NCBI GenBank assembly: GCA_016710635.1
Contig: JADJVL010000024.1
Coordinates: forward strand, 1 to 64,000
Origin: Holophagaceae bacterium
GTDB taxonomy: Bacteria; Acidobacteriota; Holophagae; Holophagales; Holophagaceae
Direction of reading: 5' to 3'
Length of the DNA stretch: 64,000 bases
Position 1 is the stretch's first letter; each line of letters starts with the position of its first letter. This document shows, in pieces, positions 40,580-50,622 of the stretch. The position numbers were made by a program, and so were the translations under genes. A model generated the notes under the pieces. That model was not told where the DNA came from. It did not search any database and worked only from the letters and a program-made list of their open reading frames with translations.

Positions 40580-41779
40580 GTGATCTTCTTCGCCCTCTTC
40601 GCCTTCATCCTCGCCGTGCAGCTCCTGCACTGGCACGTGCTGCGGCGCATCGCGCCGGACGCCCTGCGCCCCTGGCTGCCCTGGATCCTGCTGGTCCTGC
40701 ACCTGCCGCTGATCCTCTTTTTCGCCATGCGCTTCACCGGCAACACCACCCACGGGTTCGGCCACGCCCTGCGTCCCTTCGCCCGCATCGGCTTCTATTT
40801 CCAGGCCTTCACCGCCATGCACCTCGCCATCCTCGCGGCGGCCGAATGCCTCTGGTGGTGGCGGGCGCGGCACCAGCTGCCGCCCATCGAAACCGAAGCG
40901 GAGGCCGAGGTGGAGGGCCACGATCCGGTGCGGCGGGCCTTCCTTCGCAAGGTTGCGGTCTCGGGGTTCGGGGCGGCGACGGCGGGGGTGACCTTCGGCG
41001 CGTCCAGGGCCTACTTCGAGCCTTCCATCACCCGGCTCACGCTTGCTTTTGACGATCTGCCCAGGGAGTTCGACGGCCTGCGGATCGTCCAGCTCTCCGA
41101 CCTGCACGTGGGACCGCTCATCGGTCCGAGCAGCGTCGAGCGCTGGCGCCGGTTGACCCTTCGGGAACGCCCCGACCTGCTCCTGCTCACCGGCGACATC
41201 GTGGACACCCTGCCCGAGGAGGCGGGGCCGTTCCTCGCAGCCTTCCGGGACGTCCCGGCGCCTTCGGGCCGCTTCGCGATTCTCGGCAACCACGACTACT
41301 TCACGGACCCCGTCCCACTCTGGAACAACCTGAAGGCTTCCGGCTGGCACTGCCTGGAGAACGCCAACGCGCTGGTGGAGCGCGGCTCCGCCTGCCTGGC
41401 GATCATGGGGCTCCAGGATCCCCAGGCCACCAATGGACGCTTCCGCGGCATCAGGTTCGGCCCCGGACCTTCCTGGATCTCAGCCTCGAGGGATATCCCG
41501 GAGCACGCCTGGAAATTGTGCCTCAGCCACCGCCCCGACGACTGGAACCTCGCCCGCCTCGGCGGCGCCCGCCTCACCCTGAGCGGCCACACCCACGGCG
41601 GGCAGATCAACCTCTTTCCCGGCCTGAACACCGCGCGGCTCCTCGGCCCCTACACCCGCGGGGAGTACCGGGAAGGCCGGGACTTGCTCTATGTCAGCCG
41701 GGGCCTCGGCGTGGTCGCCCTGCCCCTGCGGATCGGCGCCGATCCCGAGCTGGTGGTGATCACCCTTAAGCGCGGCTGA
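40580..41779 (+). CDS. Membrane-anchored metallophosphoesterase (YkuE-like)
   Basis: A 399-residue calcineurin-like phosphoesterase. The N-terminal 120 residues carry three to four membrane helices. A twin-arginine-like DPVRRAFLRKVAVSGFGAA precedes the catalytic domain. Metal-site motifs are present in order: QLSDLHVG, LLTGDIVD, LGNHDY, LSHRPDD and LSGHTHGGQ. Start is a GTG at 40580; its ribosome site is weak. Related YkuE-type proteins act on UDP-sugar or phospholipid substrates at the membrane; the substrate here is unknown. Confidence 0.87.
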   Translation: MIFFALFAFILAVQLLHWHVLRRIAPDALRPWLPWILLVLHLPLILFFAMRFTGNTTHGFGHALRPFARIGFYFQAFTAMHLAILAAAECLWWWRARHQLPPIETEAEAEVEGHDPVRRAFLRKVAVSGFGAATAGVTFGASRAYFEPSITRLTLAFDDLPREFDGLRIVQLSDLHVGPLIGPSSVERWRRLTLRERPDLLLLTGDIVDTLPEEAGPFLAAFRDVPAPSGRFAILGNHDYFTDPVPLWNNLKASGWHCLENANALVERGSACLAIMGLQDPQATNGRFRGIRFGPGPSWISASRDIPEHAWKLCLSHRPDDWNLARLGGARLTLSGHTHGGQINLFPGLNTARLLGPYTRGEYREGRDLLYVSRGLGVVALPLRIGADPELVVITLKRG

Positions 41780-41780
41780 T

Positions 41781-42125
41781 TCAGGTCGTGCCGCCGCACT
41801 CCTCGCACACTTCCCGGCGCAGGTAGTCCGCGAGGCGCTCCCGGTCCCGCGTGCGGGCCCTCAGGAAGATGGGGACCCAGAGCAGCGCCAGCCCGGCCAT
41901 GGGCAGCGAAGTCAGCCACAGCCTGCCCGGCGACGCGAAGAAGGGCGTCAGGCCCGCGATCCACACCAGCACCGCCAGGATGAAGCCGTGGATGCTGGCG
42001 CGGCGGGTCGGGGGCGCGATGCGCCCCAGCAGGTCCAGATCGGGGTCCGCCTTCCGGACCTCGTCCTCGTAGCGCTCATGCTGGAAGACCAGGCGATCCG
42101 ACTGGCAATGGGGACAAGCCTTCAT
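41781..42125 (-). CDS. Small zinc-ribbon membrane protein
   Basis: A 114-residue protein. It begins with a zinc-ribbon half (MKACPHCQSDRL) and ends with a second cysteine pair (REVCEECGGTT); together they could bind one metal. Two hydrophobic segments lie between (IHGFILAVLVWIAGLTPFF and LPMAGLALLWVPIFL). Its ATG overlaps the M28 peptidase stop (ATGA). No family name is assigned. Confidence 0.68.
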   Translation of the reverse strand: MKACPHCQSDRLVFQHERYEDEVRKADPDLDLLGRIAPPTRRASIHGFILAVLVWIAGLTPFFASPGRLWLTSLPMAGLALLWVPIFLRARTRDRERLADYLRREVCEECGGTT

Positions 42126-43772
42126 CGTGAGGCCGCGGCCTTGGGGGCGGCGAGGCCGGACTGGGCCAGGCGGACGCGGCCGAAGGCTTCGCCGGGCTTC
42201 CAGGTGGGCATGGCCGCGGCGTTCGCGACGTGCAGCCCGAAGTTGAGGGTGAACTGGGCCTGCTGGGCCATGGCGGCGAGATCCCAGGCGGGATCGTACT
42301 CGTCGGTGACCTGGTGGTAGCGGTCCTTCCGGTAGGCCGTCGCCCTGGATTCGGCGCGCTCCGCGTCCACGGCGAAGGCGACCCCGCCCCCGACGGAGAC
42401 CGCGGGCACACCGGCCTTGGCGAAGCTGAAGTGGTCACTGCGGAAATAGCCGCCGGCGAGATCGGGGCTGGGGGCGGCGATCTTCAGACCCATGCGCCCG
42501 GCGACGACCGCGCCCATCTCCTTGAGGTTCGTCCGTTCCGCCCCAGGCAGCCCCACGTCCAGGGTGCGACCCGCGAAGTTGAGGCTGTCCAGGTTGAGGT
42601 TGGCGGCGGTCTTCCCGAGGGGTACGAGAGGATCCGCCGCATAGGCGGAACTTCCCGATGAGACCCTGCTCCTCGGCGCAGACCCAGAGGAACATGAGGC
42701 CGCGCTTCGGGCGGACGGTCCGCGCGGCGTCCGCCATGGCCAGCAGGGCCGCGGTTCCTGAGGCGTTGTCCACGGCGCCGTTGAAGATGCCGTCCTTGCC
42801 CTGCCGGATCAGCGCCTCGTCCTTGCCAAGGTGATCCCAGTGGGCGCTGAAGATCACGACCTCGTCCTTGAGCTTGGGATCCGTCCCGGGCAGCAGGCCC
42901 GCCACGTTGTACTGGTCCACGGTGCGGACCTCGCTTTCAAGCTCCGCTTTCACCGTGGCCTTGAGCTCGACGGGGCGGAAGCCGCGGGTCTCGGCGGCGG
43001 CCCGGAGCCGGTCCAGATCCTCGCCGCAGGCCGCGAAGAGCTTCCGGGCGGTGGCGTCGGTGATCCAGCCCTGGAGGGGCGACTGGCCCTCGCCGCTGGC
43101 CAGCATGAAGCGCTCGTGGGACCAGCCGTTCTTCACCACGCTCCAGCCATAGGAGGCCGAGGCCTCCGTGTGGATGAGGAGCACGCCCGCGGCGCCGTGG
43201 CGCTTGGCCTCTTCGAACTTGTAGGTCCACCGGCCGTAGTAGGTCAGGGCCTTGCCGCCGAAACGGCCGGGCTCGGCTTCGGTCGCCTGGGGATCGTTCA
43301 CCATCATCACCAGCACCTTGCCCTTGAGGTCCACGCCCTTGAAGTCGTCCCACTTTTCCTCGGGCGCGGCAATGCCGTAGCCGACGAAGACCAGGGGCGC
43401 GTCCACCTTCACGGAAGTCTGGGGCCGGCCGGCCCCCATCACCATGTCTTCGCCGAAGGCAAGCGCCTGCGGGCCGGTGGGGGTCTGGAAGGCCAGGGTG
43501 GAAGCCTCGGCCTTCGCCTTCATGCCCGCGATGCGCACGGCCTGGCGATAGTTGGCGCCCACGGGCTTGAGGCCCAGCGCCTTGCACTGGGCTTCCAGGT
43601 AGGCCACGGCCAGTTCCCCGCCCCGCTGTCCGGTCCCGCGGCCTTCCAGCAGGTCGCTCGCCAGGAATTCCAGATGGGCCCTCAGGACATCGGGATTCAC
43701 GGCCTTGGAGGGCGCCTGGGCTGCGAGGAAGGCCGGCAGGGCGGCGGCAAGGAGGTAGGGCGTGCGGGACAT
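42122..43772 (-). CDS. M28-family exported aminopeptidase, broken by one base
   Basis: Zn-dependent peptidase. From ATG 43772 it has a signal peptide (YLLAAALPAFLAAQ), a PA-domain insert, and the M28 metal motifs FSAHWDHLG, FNGAVDNASGTAALL and CAEEQGLIG. The frame is lost near 42,650 and continues in the frame shifted by one base (SAYAADPLVPLGKTAANLN, NFAGRTLDVGLPGAERTNL, GGYFRSDHFSFAKAGVPAVS with the last Zn-ligand His). Removing one base in the gggaagttcc stretch gives a continuous 549-residue enzyme. The break may be an assembly error. Confidence 0.82.
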
Positions 43773-43860
43773 GGGCGCTCCAGGGCAATGCTTCGATCTT
43801 ATCGCCGGAACCGCCCTTCGACCGTCACGCCTTCGCCGCGTCCAGGGTCTGGGGCGAGGG

Positions 43861-45123
43861 TCAGGCGGGCTGGGCGCGGGTCACGGCGAAGGCCTGGAAG
43901 CCCTCGCCGTCCCACACGGCGAGATCGGGCTCGAAGCAGGCGCCTCCGAGTTCGGCGGGCCAGGCTTCGACCTCCGCGAACTCCGGGTGGGCTTCGCGCA
44001 GCCAGGCGCGGTGGGCGGCGCCTTCGTCGGGGAAGACGGAGCACACGGCGTAGATCAGCAAGCCGCCGGGGGCAAGGCGGGGCAGGGCCGCCTCCAGGAG
44101 GTCGCGCTGCAGCCCCGCCAGGCGCGCCCGGTCGATGGCGCCCCCGATCCAGGCGAGCTCCGGGTGCTTGCGCAGGGTGCCGCTGGCGGAGCAGGGCGCG
44201 TCCAGGAGGATGAGGTCGAAGGGCTTGCCGCCCTTGCGCAGCCAGGCCGCTGCGTCCTCCACCACCAGCTTGGCTTGGACGCCCCGAAGCGTGAGGGTCT
44301 GGGCGAGGCGCTCGGCCCGCTTCGGCGCCTTTTCCACGGCGAAGAGTTCGGCACCGGGGTAGCGGAGCGCCAGGGCGGTGGTCTTGCCACCGGGGGCCGC
44401 ACAGGCGTCCAGGATCCGCTCGGGGGCGCCTTCCCACCGGAACTGCATCAGGGCCTGGGAGCTGCGGTCCTGCACCATGCCGCTGCCCTCCGCCAGCCAG
44501 GCCCGCGGGAACTCGGACGCGGCCTCGAGGCTCCAGGCCCCCGGCAGGGAAGGATCTGCACGCAGCCCCGCCGGGACCGTGCCCGGCCGGACTTCCCGGA
44601 AGTTGAGGCCCGGCTCGGTCTGCAGGCGCGCCCAGAGAACTTCCCGGTCCCCGCCGCGCCAGGCCGCCTCGAGGATCCTTCCGGCGAACTGGGGCCGGTC
44701 CAGGGCGGCGGGCAGGGCTTCGAGGGCCGCGGCCGTGGCCGCCCGGTCCTTGGCGGCGGCGCGCAGGATCGCGTTCACGAGGCCACGGTGGGGCGGGAAG
44801 CCGAGTTCCCGATCCGCCACCAGCTCGACGGCTTCGCTCACCGCGGCGAAATCCGCCACGCCGGGCAGCCACGCCAGCTGGACGAGGCCCAGCGCCAGCG
44901 AGACCCGCGTACCCATGGGCAGACCCCGGCCCGGCGTCTTGAGCCTCGGTTCCACGAAGGCCTGCAGCCGCCCCCACCGGCGGATCGCGAGCCCCAGCAT
45001 GGCCTGGGCCAGCGCGGCATCGGCGGGGGAGAGCCCGGCGTTCCAGCCCTCCGGCACCCGTGCACCCTCCCCGAAAACGACGTGCAGGGCGCGGGCGGCG
45101 GCGGAGCGGGAGGGCGAGGGCAT
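43861..45123 (-). CDS. rsmB: 16S rRNA (cytosine-967-C5)-methyltransferase RsmB
   Basis: A 420-residue enzyme. An N-terminal NusB-like helical domain (SAAARALHVVFGEGA; HRGLVNAILRAAAKD) is followed by the RsmB methyltransferase with VQDRSSQ, LDACAAPGGKTT (SAM site), DAPCSASGTLRKHPE and YAVCSVFPDE; the two Cys in PCS and VCS are the catalytic pair. ATG 45123 is used. It is divergent from hslO with a 53-bp gap. Confidence 0.9.
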   Translation of the reverse strand: MPSPSRSAAARALHVVFGEGARVPEGWNAGLSPADAALAQAMLGLAIRRWGRLQAFVEPRLKTPGRGLPMGTRVSLALGLVQLAWLPGVADFAAVSEAVELVADRELGFPPHRGLVNAILRAAAKDRAATAAALEALPAALDRPQFAGRILEAAWRGGDREVLWARLQTEPGLNFREVRPGTVPAGLRADPSLPGAWSLEAASEFPRAWLAEGSGMVQDRSSQALMQFRWEGAPERILDACAAPGGKTTALALRYPGAELFAVEKAPKRAERLAQTLTLRGVQAKLVVEDAAAWLRKGGKPFDLILLDAPCSASGTLRKHPELAWIGGAIDRARLAGLQRDLLEAALPRLAPGGLLIYAVCSVFPDEGAAHRAWLREAHPEFAEVEAWPAELGGACFEPDLAVWDGEGFQAFAVTRAQPA

Positions 45124-45176
45124 GGCTCCAGGGTCGCACGCCCGGGCGCCGGGACGCCGGACGCTACACTGGGACG

Positions 45177-46034
45177 ATGCCCGGACCTTCCGAATCCCCG
45201 CTTTCACCCGGCCCCGACCGCACCTCCATCCTCGTCCGCGCCCTCACCTCGGACCAGCACGTCCGCATGGCGGCGCTGGACGCCTCGCCGCTCTGGGACG
45301 GCATCCGTCGCGGCCACCCGCATCTGGAACCCGCCGCCTGCGCCTGCCTGACGGAGCTCATGGCCGGCGCGGCCCTGCTCCAGTCCCGCACGGTCTTCGC
45401 GGAGCGCCTCCAGATCCTCACCAAGGGCGTGGGACGCGCGAAGGCCGTGGTGGCGGACGCCTGGCCCGACGGCATGGTGCGCGGCATGCTCGACGTGTCC
45501 GACGCGCCCCCGGAGGCTCCCTGGATCTCGGGACCCGGCATCTTCCAGGTGATGCGCAGCAGCGCGTCCGGCGAGCCCTACATCGGCAACCTCGAACTGG
45601 TGGAAGGCGGCGCCCAGGCGCAGATCGAGGCCTACCTGCAGCAGAGCGAACAGGTCCAGGCCAGCGCCACCCTGTGGTGCGATCCGGATTCCGGCGAGGC
45701 CGGCGCCCTGCTGGTGGAGCCCCTGCCCGGCTGCCCGCCCGAGCGCCTCGCCCGGCTCATCCAGGCCCTGGAAGGCCTCGAGGTGGTGCCGTTCTGGGAG
45801 CGCCGGCCCGAGTTCCTTGTGAACTGGATCAACCAGGGCCCCGGCGCCCAGCTCCTGTCGGAGACCCTGCTCTCCTACGGCTGCCGCTGCTCCAAGCAGT
45901 CCCTGCTCGGCAGCCTCCGCGGCTTCCCGGAAGCCCAGCGCGAGGAGCTGTTTTCCGAAGGCGGGCCCATCGAGGTGCGCTGCGACTACTGCGGCACCGT
46001 CTACTGGATCACCAAGGAGGAGCTGCTTGCCTGA
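45177..46034 (+). CDS. hslO: Redox-regulated molecular chaperone Hsp33
   Basis: Chaperone activated by oxidation. The 285-residue protein has the Hsp33 core (TELMAGAALLQSRTVFAERL, QSEQVQASATLWCD) and the redox-switch zinc site at the C-terminus, formed by CRC in LLSYGCRCSKQSLL and CDYC in VRCDYCGTVYWI (C-X-C and C-X2-C). ATG 45177 is chosen since the family begins shortly before DRTSILVRALTSD. The next gene starts 8 bp inside its 3' end. Confidence 0.92.
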   Translation: MPGPSESPLSPGPDRTSILVRALTSDQHVRMAALDASPLWDGIRRGHPHLEPAACACLTELMAGAALLQSRTVFAERLQILTKGVGRAKAVVADAWPDGMVRGMLDVSDAPPEAPWISGPGIFQVMRSSASGEPYIGNLELVEGGAQAQIEAYLQQSEQVQASATLWCDPDSGEAGALLVEPLPGCPPERLARLIQALEGLEVVPFWERRPEFLVNWINQGPGAQLLSETLLSYGCRCSKQSLLGSLRGFPEAQREELFSEGGPIEVRCDYCGTVYWITKEELLA

Positions 46035-46725
46035 AGCGCCGGCGGGGGTCCAGATCGCGGAACGCGGGCGGCCCCTGGGCTCGCCCCTCTCGGTCTGGCT
46101 GCAGTTCCGCGTGGTGCCCTTTCTCGCCGCCCACCTCGTCAAGCTGCTGGCCTACACCCTGCGGGTGGACTACCAGGGCCTCGATGCCGTGGATGCCCTC
46201 GCGGCCGCGGACCAACGCTTCATCCTCGCCTTCTGGCACCGGCGCCTCGCCATGATGCCCCTCGCCTACCCTTTCCACCGCCGGGGCCGGGGCGTGGCCA
46301 TCCTCAGCAGCGACAGCCGGGACGGTGAGCGCAGCGCCGCCACCTGGCGCTGGTTCGGCATCCACGCCGTGCGGGGCACGGCTGCGGACGACGGTGCGAA
46401 GGCCCTGGTCCGCATGATCCGCGCGGTGAAGGAGGGCTGGGACTTCGGCATCACCCCCGACGGGCCGAAGGGTCCGCGCCAGCAGCTCAAGCCCGGTGTC
46501 CTCGCCCTGGCGCGCAAGACCGGGGCGTGGATCGTGCCCGTCTGCGTCTCCTTCGACCGCTGCGTCGAACTGAAGACCTGGGACGCCCTGGTGCTCCCCC
46601 TGCCCTTCGCCAAGTGCACGGTCACCTACGGCGCCCCGGCCCTGGCTTCGGCGTGCACGGACGCCTCCCTTGAAGCCGAACTGAACGCCCTGGAGACCTT
46701 CGCGGAAGGGAACCGCCATGCCTGA
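46027..46725 (+). CDS. DUF374 lysophospholipid acyltransferase-like protein
   Basis: A 232-residue protein of the DUF374 type, related to LpxL-like acyltransferases. Motifs are FILAFWHRRLAMMPL (the HxxxxD-like start), LSSDSRDGERSAATWRWFG, and FGITPDGPKGPRQQLKPG, a DUF374 hallmark. It probably acylates a lipid at the inner membrane. It starts at TTG 46027, overlapping hslO by 8 bp, and its end overlaps queC by 8 bp, so the three are translationally linked. Confidence 0.8.
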   Translation: MPEAPAGVQIAERGRPLGSPLSVWLQFRVVPFLAAHLVKLLAYTLRVDYQGLDAVDALAAADQRFILAFWHRRLAMMPLAYPFHRRGRGVAILSSDSRDGERSAATWRWFGIHAVRGTAADDGAKALVRMIRAVKEGWDFGITPDGPKGPRQQLKPGVLALARKTGAWIVPVCVSFDRCVELKTWDALVLPLPFAKCTVTYGAPALASACTDASLEAELNALETFAEGNRHA

Positions 46726-47392
46726 GCTCGCCGTCATCTCCCTCTCCGGAGGCCTCGATTCCTGCGTGACCACGGCCCTCGCCCGGGAAGCGGGCTTCGA
46801 CCTCGCCCTGCTCCACGCGGACTACGGCCAGCGCACGGAGGCCCGGGAGCGGCGGGCCTTCCACGAGATCGGCGACTTCTATCGCGTGCCGAGGGCCCGG
46901 CAGCTCGTGATCTCCTTCGAGAACCTCCGGCGCATCGGCGGCTCCGCCCTTACCGATCCCGCCATCCCACTGCCTGCCGGAGACCTGGACCGGACCGGCA
47001 TTCCCGCGAGCTACGTGCCCTTCCGCAATGCCCATCTCCTCAGCACCGCCGTGTCCTGGGCGGAGGTGCTGGGCGCCGGCCACATTTTCGTCGGGTTCGT
47101 GGAGGAGGATTCCTCCGGATACCCGGACTGCCGGGAGGAATTCCTGCAGGCCTTCGAGCGCGCCGCCAACCTGGGCACAAGGCCCGAAACCCGCCTCACC
47201 TTCCACGCCCCGCTCATCCACCTGCGCAAGGCCGAGATCGTGCGGCGCGGCTTGGAGCTGGGCGCGCCCCTGCACTTCAGCTGGTCCTGCTACCTGGACG
47301 AGGAGGTCGCCTGCGGCGCCTGCGATTCCTGCCTGCTGCGCCTGCGGGGCTTCAAGGAAGCCGGCGCCCGGGATCCGATTCCTTACGCCTGA
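46718..47392 (+). CDS. queC: 7-cyano-7-deazaguanine synthase QueC
   Basis: Converts carboxy-deazaguanine to preQ0 in queuosine synthesis, using ATP and ammonia. The 224-residue protein has the PP-loop SGGLDS at residues 10-15, the HADYGQRTEARE segment, TGIPASYVPFRNAHLLS, and the zinc site in SCYLDEEVACGACDSCLLR. It ends one base before the stop codon of the convergent kinase gene. QueF, the next enzyme, is encoded 5.4 kb downstream at 52,819. Confidence 0.93.
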   Translation: MPELAVISLSGGLDSCVTTALAREAGFDLALLHADYGQRTEARERRAFHEIGDFYRVPRARQLVISFENLRRIGGSALTDPAIPLPAGDLDRTGIPASYVPFRNAHLLSTAVSWAEVLGAGHIFVGFVEEDSSGYPDCREEFLQAFERAANLGTRPETRLTFHAPLIHLRKAEIVRRGLELGAPLHFSWSCYLDEEVACGACDSCLLRLRGFKEAGARDPIPYA

Positions 47393-50300
47393 TCAGCCCA
47401 GCGCCTTGAGCAGGGCCAGGGCCTCCGGGTTCCCGGGCTGGCGGGCCAGCACCTTGGCGAGGGCCCGGCGGGCCTCCCCGCCGACCCGGCGCAGCCCCGC
47501 CGGGGCCAGCCTGCAGCAGGAGGAGACGGGCCCGCTCCACCTCCGCTTCGATGCGACCGGGCGAAAGTTCCGCCAGCTGGCGCAGTGCCGCCTCCATATC
47601 GGCGAAGGCCTCCGCCCGGTCCGCCGCCCGACCCTGCCGCGCCAGCGCCTCTCCCCGCAGCGCCTCCACCCGGCACCGCGCCAGGTAGGTCGCCGGGAAG
47701 CGCGGGTTGATCTCGATGGCGCGCTTGAGGTCCGCCCGCGCGCGATCCAGGTCCGGCAGCGGATCCTGCTGATGGTCCAGCCGCCAGCGGGCCCGGACCG
47801 CCGCCACGTCCCCCATGAGCTGGCGGGAATGGGCGCTGTTGGGGTTCAGGGCGATGCAGGCGAGCAGGTGGCGGTCCGCCAGGGCCGCCAGGTCCAGGGG
47901 ATTCCTGCCGGACTGCAGGCTCCAGCGGGCCTTCTCGAGATTGATCCAGCCGAGGTTGTTCTGGGCGAAGGGGAGCTTCGGATCGAGGGCTTCGATGCCC
48001 TTGAAGAGGGCTTCCGCCTGCTCCAGCCCGGCCCGCGGATCCCCGCCGCAGCTGCGGGTCCAGGCGGCGCCGTGCAGCCAGGCCAGCCCCACCAGGTTCA
48101 TCATCCGGGGTTCGGAAGGGCGCGCGGCCAGGACCTGCCGGCCCAGGGCGATGGCCGCCTGCAGCGGCGTGTCCGGATCCTCGCCCTGCTGGATCCTGCG
48201 GAGCGCCCAGGAGACCTGCAGTTCCACCAGGTCCGCGGAAGTCCCCGGCCGCTCCGGCTCGGACCGGAGGGCGGCCTCCATGAGGGCCACCGCCCGCCGG
48301 TAGCCCTCGGAGGGGTCCGCCTGGTCCGCCTGCATGTCCGCCCGCTGGTATTCCAGCCGCCCGCGCAAGGCCAGGGCCGACGGGTAGCCAGGCCGGCAGG
48401 TCTCCGCCATCCGGCAGGCCTGCTCCGCCTTTTCCAGGGCATCGTAGCGGCGCCCGCCCAGATGCCGGGCCACCTGCACGGTCAGCTCCCAGCGGGTGGC
48501 CAGGGCCATCCAGGCCGCCGGATCCGACCGGCCCACTTCGCAGGCGATGCGAACCACGGGATCAGCCCGGTCCAGGACCTCGAGACCTTCCTGGTAGCCG
48601 CCGGAGAGGCGCAGGGCGCGGGCCTGGTTCATGCGGATCTCGGCTTCCAGCAGCTTGGCCTCGTAGCGCCAGGGCTCGGCGTCGAAGGCCGCGGAAGCCC
48701 GGGCGGCGGCGACCTCCGGCTGCTGCTCCAGCATCGCGAGCAGCGCGCCGGAGAGGGAGCTGGCGGCGCCGCCCTGGAGCGCGGAGCGCAGGTCCTCCCG
48801 CGCGGGCTCCCGCAGCTGCCCTTCGATCTCCTGGGTGCGCTTCGCGCGGAGCTCGGGACCCGGAAGGCGCTCGATCTCCTGGAGGGCGGCCAGGTAGAGC
48901 TGCGCATTCACTTCGCCCCGGGCCAGGTCCGCGTCGGGCCCCTGGTAGCCGGCCTGCCGTGAGGCCTCGAGCCGGCGGCCGGCCTCCTCCCAGCGCCGGA
49001 AGGCCATGGCGGCGCGGGCGAGGGCGAACTGGCCCGCGCCCTGGGCGGCGTCAGGCGCCTGGGCCACCGCCGCCACGAGGGTCCTGAACCGGGCGTCCAG
49101 CCGGTCCAATCCCGGCGCCACGTCCCGGGTGGGGAGCATGTGGATCTGCCGGCGCGCGGCTTCGATCTGGGCGACCTCCGCGCTCCAGTGCTGGGCCAGG
49201 CCCACGGTGGCGCGACGGTCCGACCAGGCCTTCAGGGCGAAGGCCCCCGAGGCGAGGATCGCAAGGGCGGCGGCGGCAAGGCCCGCCGCGAGCAGGCGGT
49301 TGCGGCGCACCCAGAGCCCGGCGCGATGGGCCAGGGGGGCCGGCCGGGCCACCACCGGCTGGCCGGCGAGGAAGCGCTCCAGATCCGAAGCCAGGTCCAG
49401 GGCGCTTGGATAGCGCTGGTCCGGATCCTTGGCCAGGCACTTCAGGAGGATGGCCTCCAGGTCTTCGGAGAAGCCTGGGGACACCTCCCGCGGGCGCCGC
49501 GGCGCGGCGTGCGCCACCCGGTCCAGGAGCTCCAGCCCCACGGAATCAGGGAAGGGCGGCGACCCCAGAAGCGTGTGGTAGAGGGTGGCGCCGAGGGAAT
49601 AGACATCGCTGCGGCGGTCCACCTGCGCGTCGCCCCGGGCCTGCTCGGGGCTCATGTAGAGGGGCGTGCCGACCAGGGCGGGACGGGCTGCGCCGGCGTG
49701 GCGCAGGTCCCGGGCGACCCCGAAGTCCGTCACCAGCGCCTCCAGGCCACCGCCTTCCCGGCGCCGCACGAGGATGTTGGCGGGCTTGATGTCCCGGTGG
49801 ACGATTCCCAGGCGGTGGATGGCGTGCACGCCTTCGGCGACGCCTTCCAGGATCTCCACCTTCTGTCTGAGCGTGAGGGGCAGCTGCAGCTCCTTCAGCG
49901 AGACGCCGTCCACATGGGCGAGGACCAGGTAGGCCATGCCCTCGATCTCGCCGGCCTCCAGCAGGCGCACCACATTGGGATGGTCGAGCTGGGCCTGGGC
50001 CCGGGCCTCCTCGAGGATGGCCTCCAGGGCGCCGGGACGATGGCCGAAGTGCAGGAACTTGAGGGCCACCAGCCGGCGCAGGGTGGGATCGAAGGCCTTG
50101 AAGACCTTGCCCATGCCCCCTTCGCCCAGCAGGGCCACGGGTTCGAAGCGCGGCCAGGCGGGCAGGGGATAACGGACGAAGGGTTCGGGGATCTGGGGAT
50201 CCTCGGTGGTGCCGGCGCTCTCCCGCCGGGTCGGAGGGTCCTGGAGAGCTGGGCCCACGTCGGCGGTGGCCAGCACCGCCCGGGCGGCGTCCCGCTGGAG

Positions 50301-50516
50301 GCGTCCCCACCACGGCAGGGGCCGCGCCAGCTCCTCGCGGATGGCGGCGATGGTGCTGGACCGCAGCTGCCCGCCGGCGACAAGCCCTTCGAGCGGCGCA
50401 GGACCGCCGTGGCCATCCGCGGCCTTCTGCGCCTCCTTCACCACGCCCGCGTCCACCAGGCCCAGGGCCTGGATCCGGTGCAGGATGGCGTCGTCCGAAG
50501 GCATCGGCCCCAGCAT
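47393..50516 (-). CDS. Ser/Thr protein kinase with TPR-like C-terminal region, frame broken near the end
   Basis: An about 1040-residue membrane kinase. A helical N-terminal ~115 residues precedes a PknB-type kinase domain: LGEGGMGKVFKAFD (P-loop), VALKFL, IVHRDIKPANILV (catalytic loop), VTDFGVARDL and GTPLYMSPEQARGD. A membrane helix (LLAAGLAAAALAILASGAFAL) lies near residue 400, and then some 600 residues of TPR-like helices. Near 47,510 one extra base shifts the frame; the shifted frame (LAPAGLRRVGGEARRALAKV) runs to TGA 47393-47395, the likely true end. ATG 50516 follows AGGATAG; ATG 50504 is an alternative. Confidence 0.82.
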
Positions 50517-50622
50517 ATTCGCTATCCTGGACCCTGCACCCCGCTCCCCCGTGGCCAACGATCCAGCCTTTCTGTCCCTTCCATCCCACCCGCCGGGCGG
50601 GACCGGCGGCGCGCCCAGGCTC

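Noticed and set aside
50551..50622. GTG 50551 as the start of the HDxDH protein
   Set aside because: It would add a Pro/Gly-rich stretch and leave only 34 bp to the divergent kinase gene; kept as an alternative.
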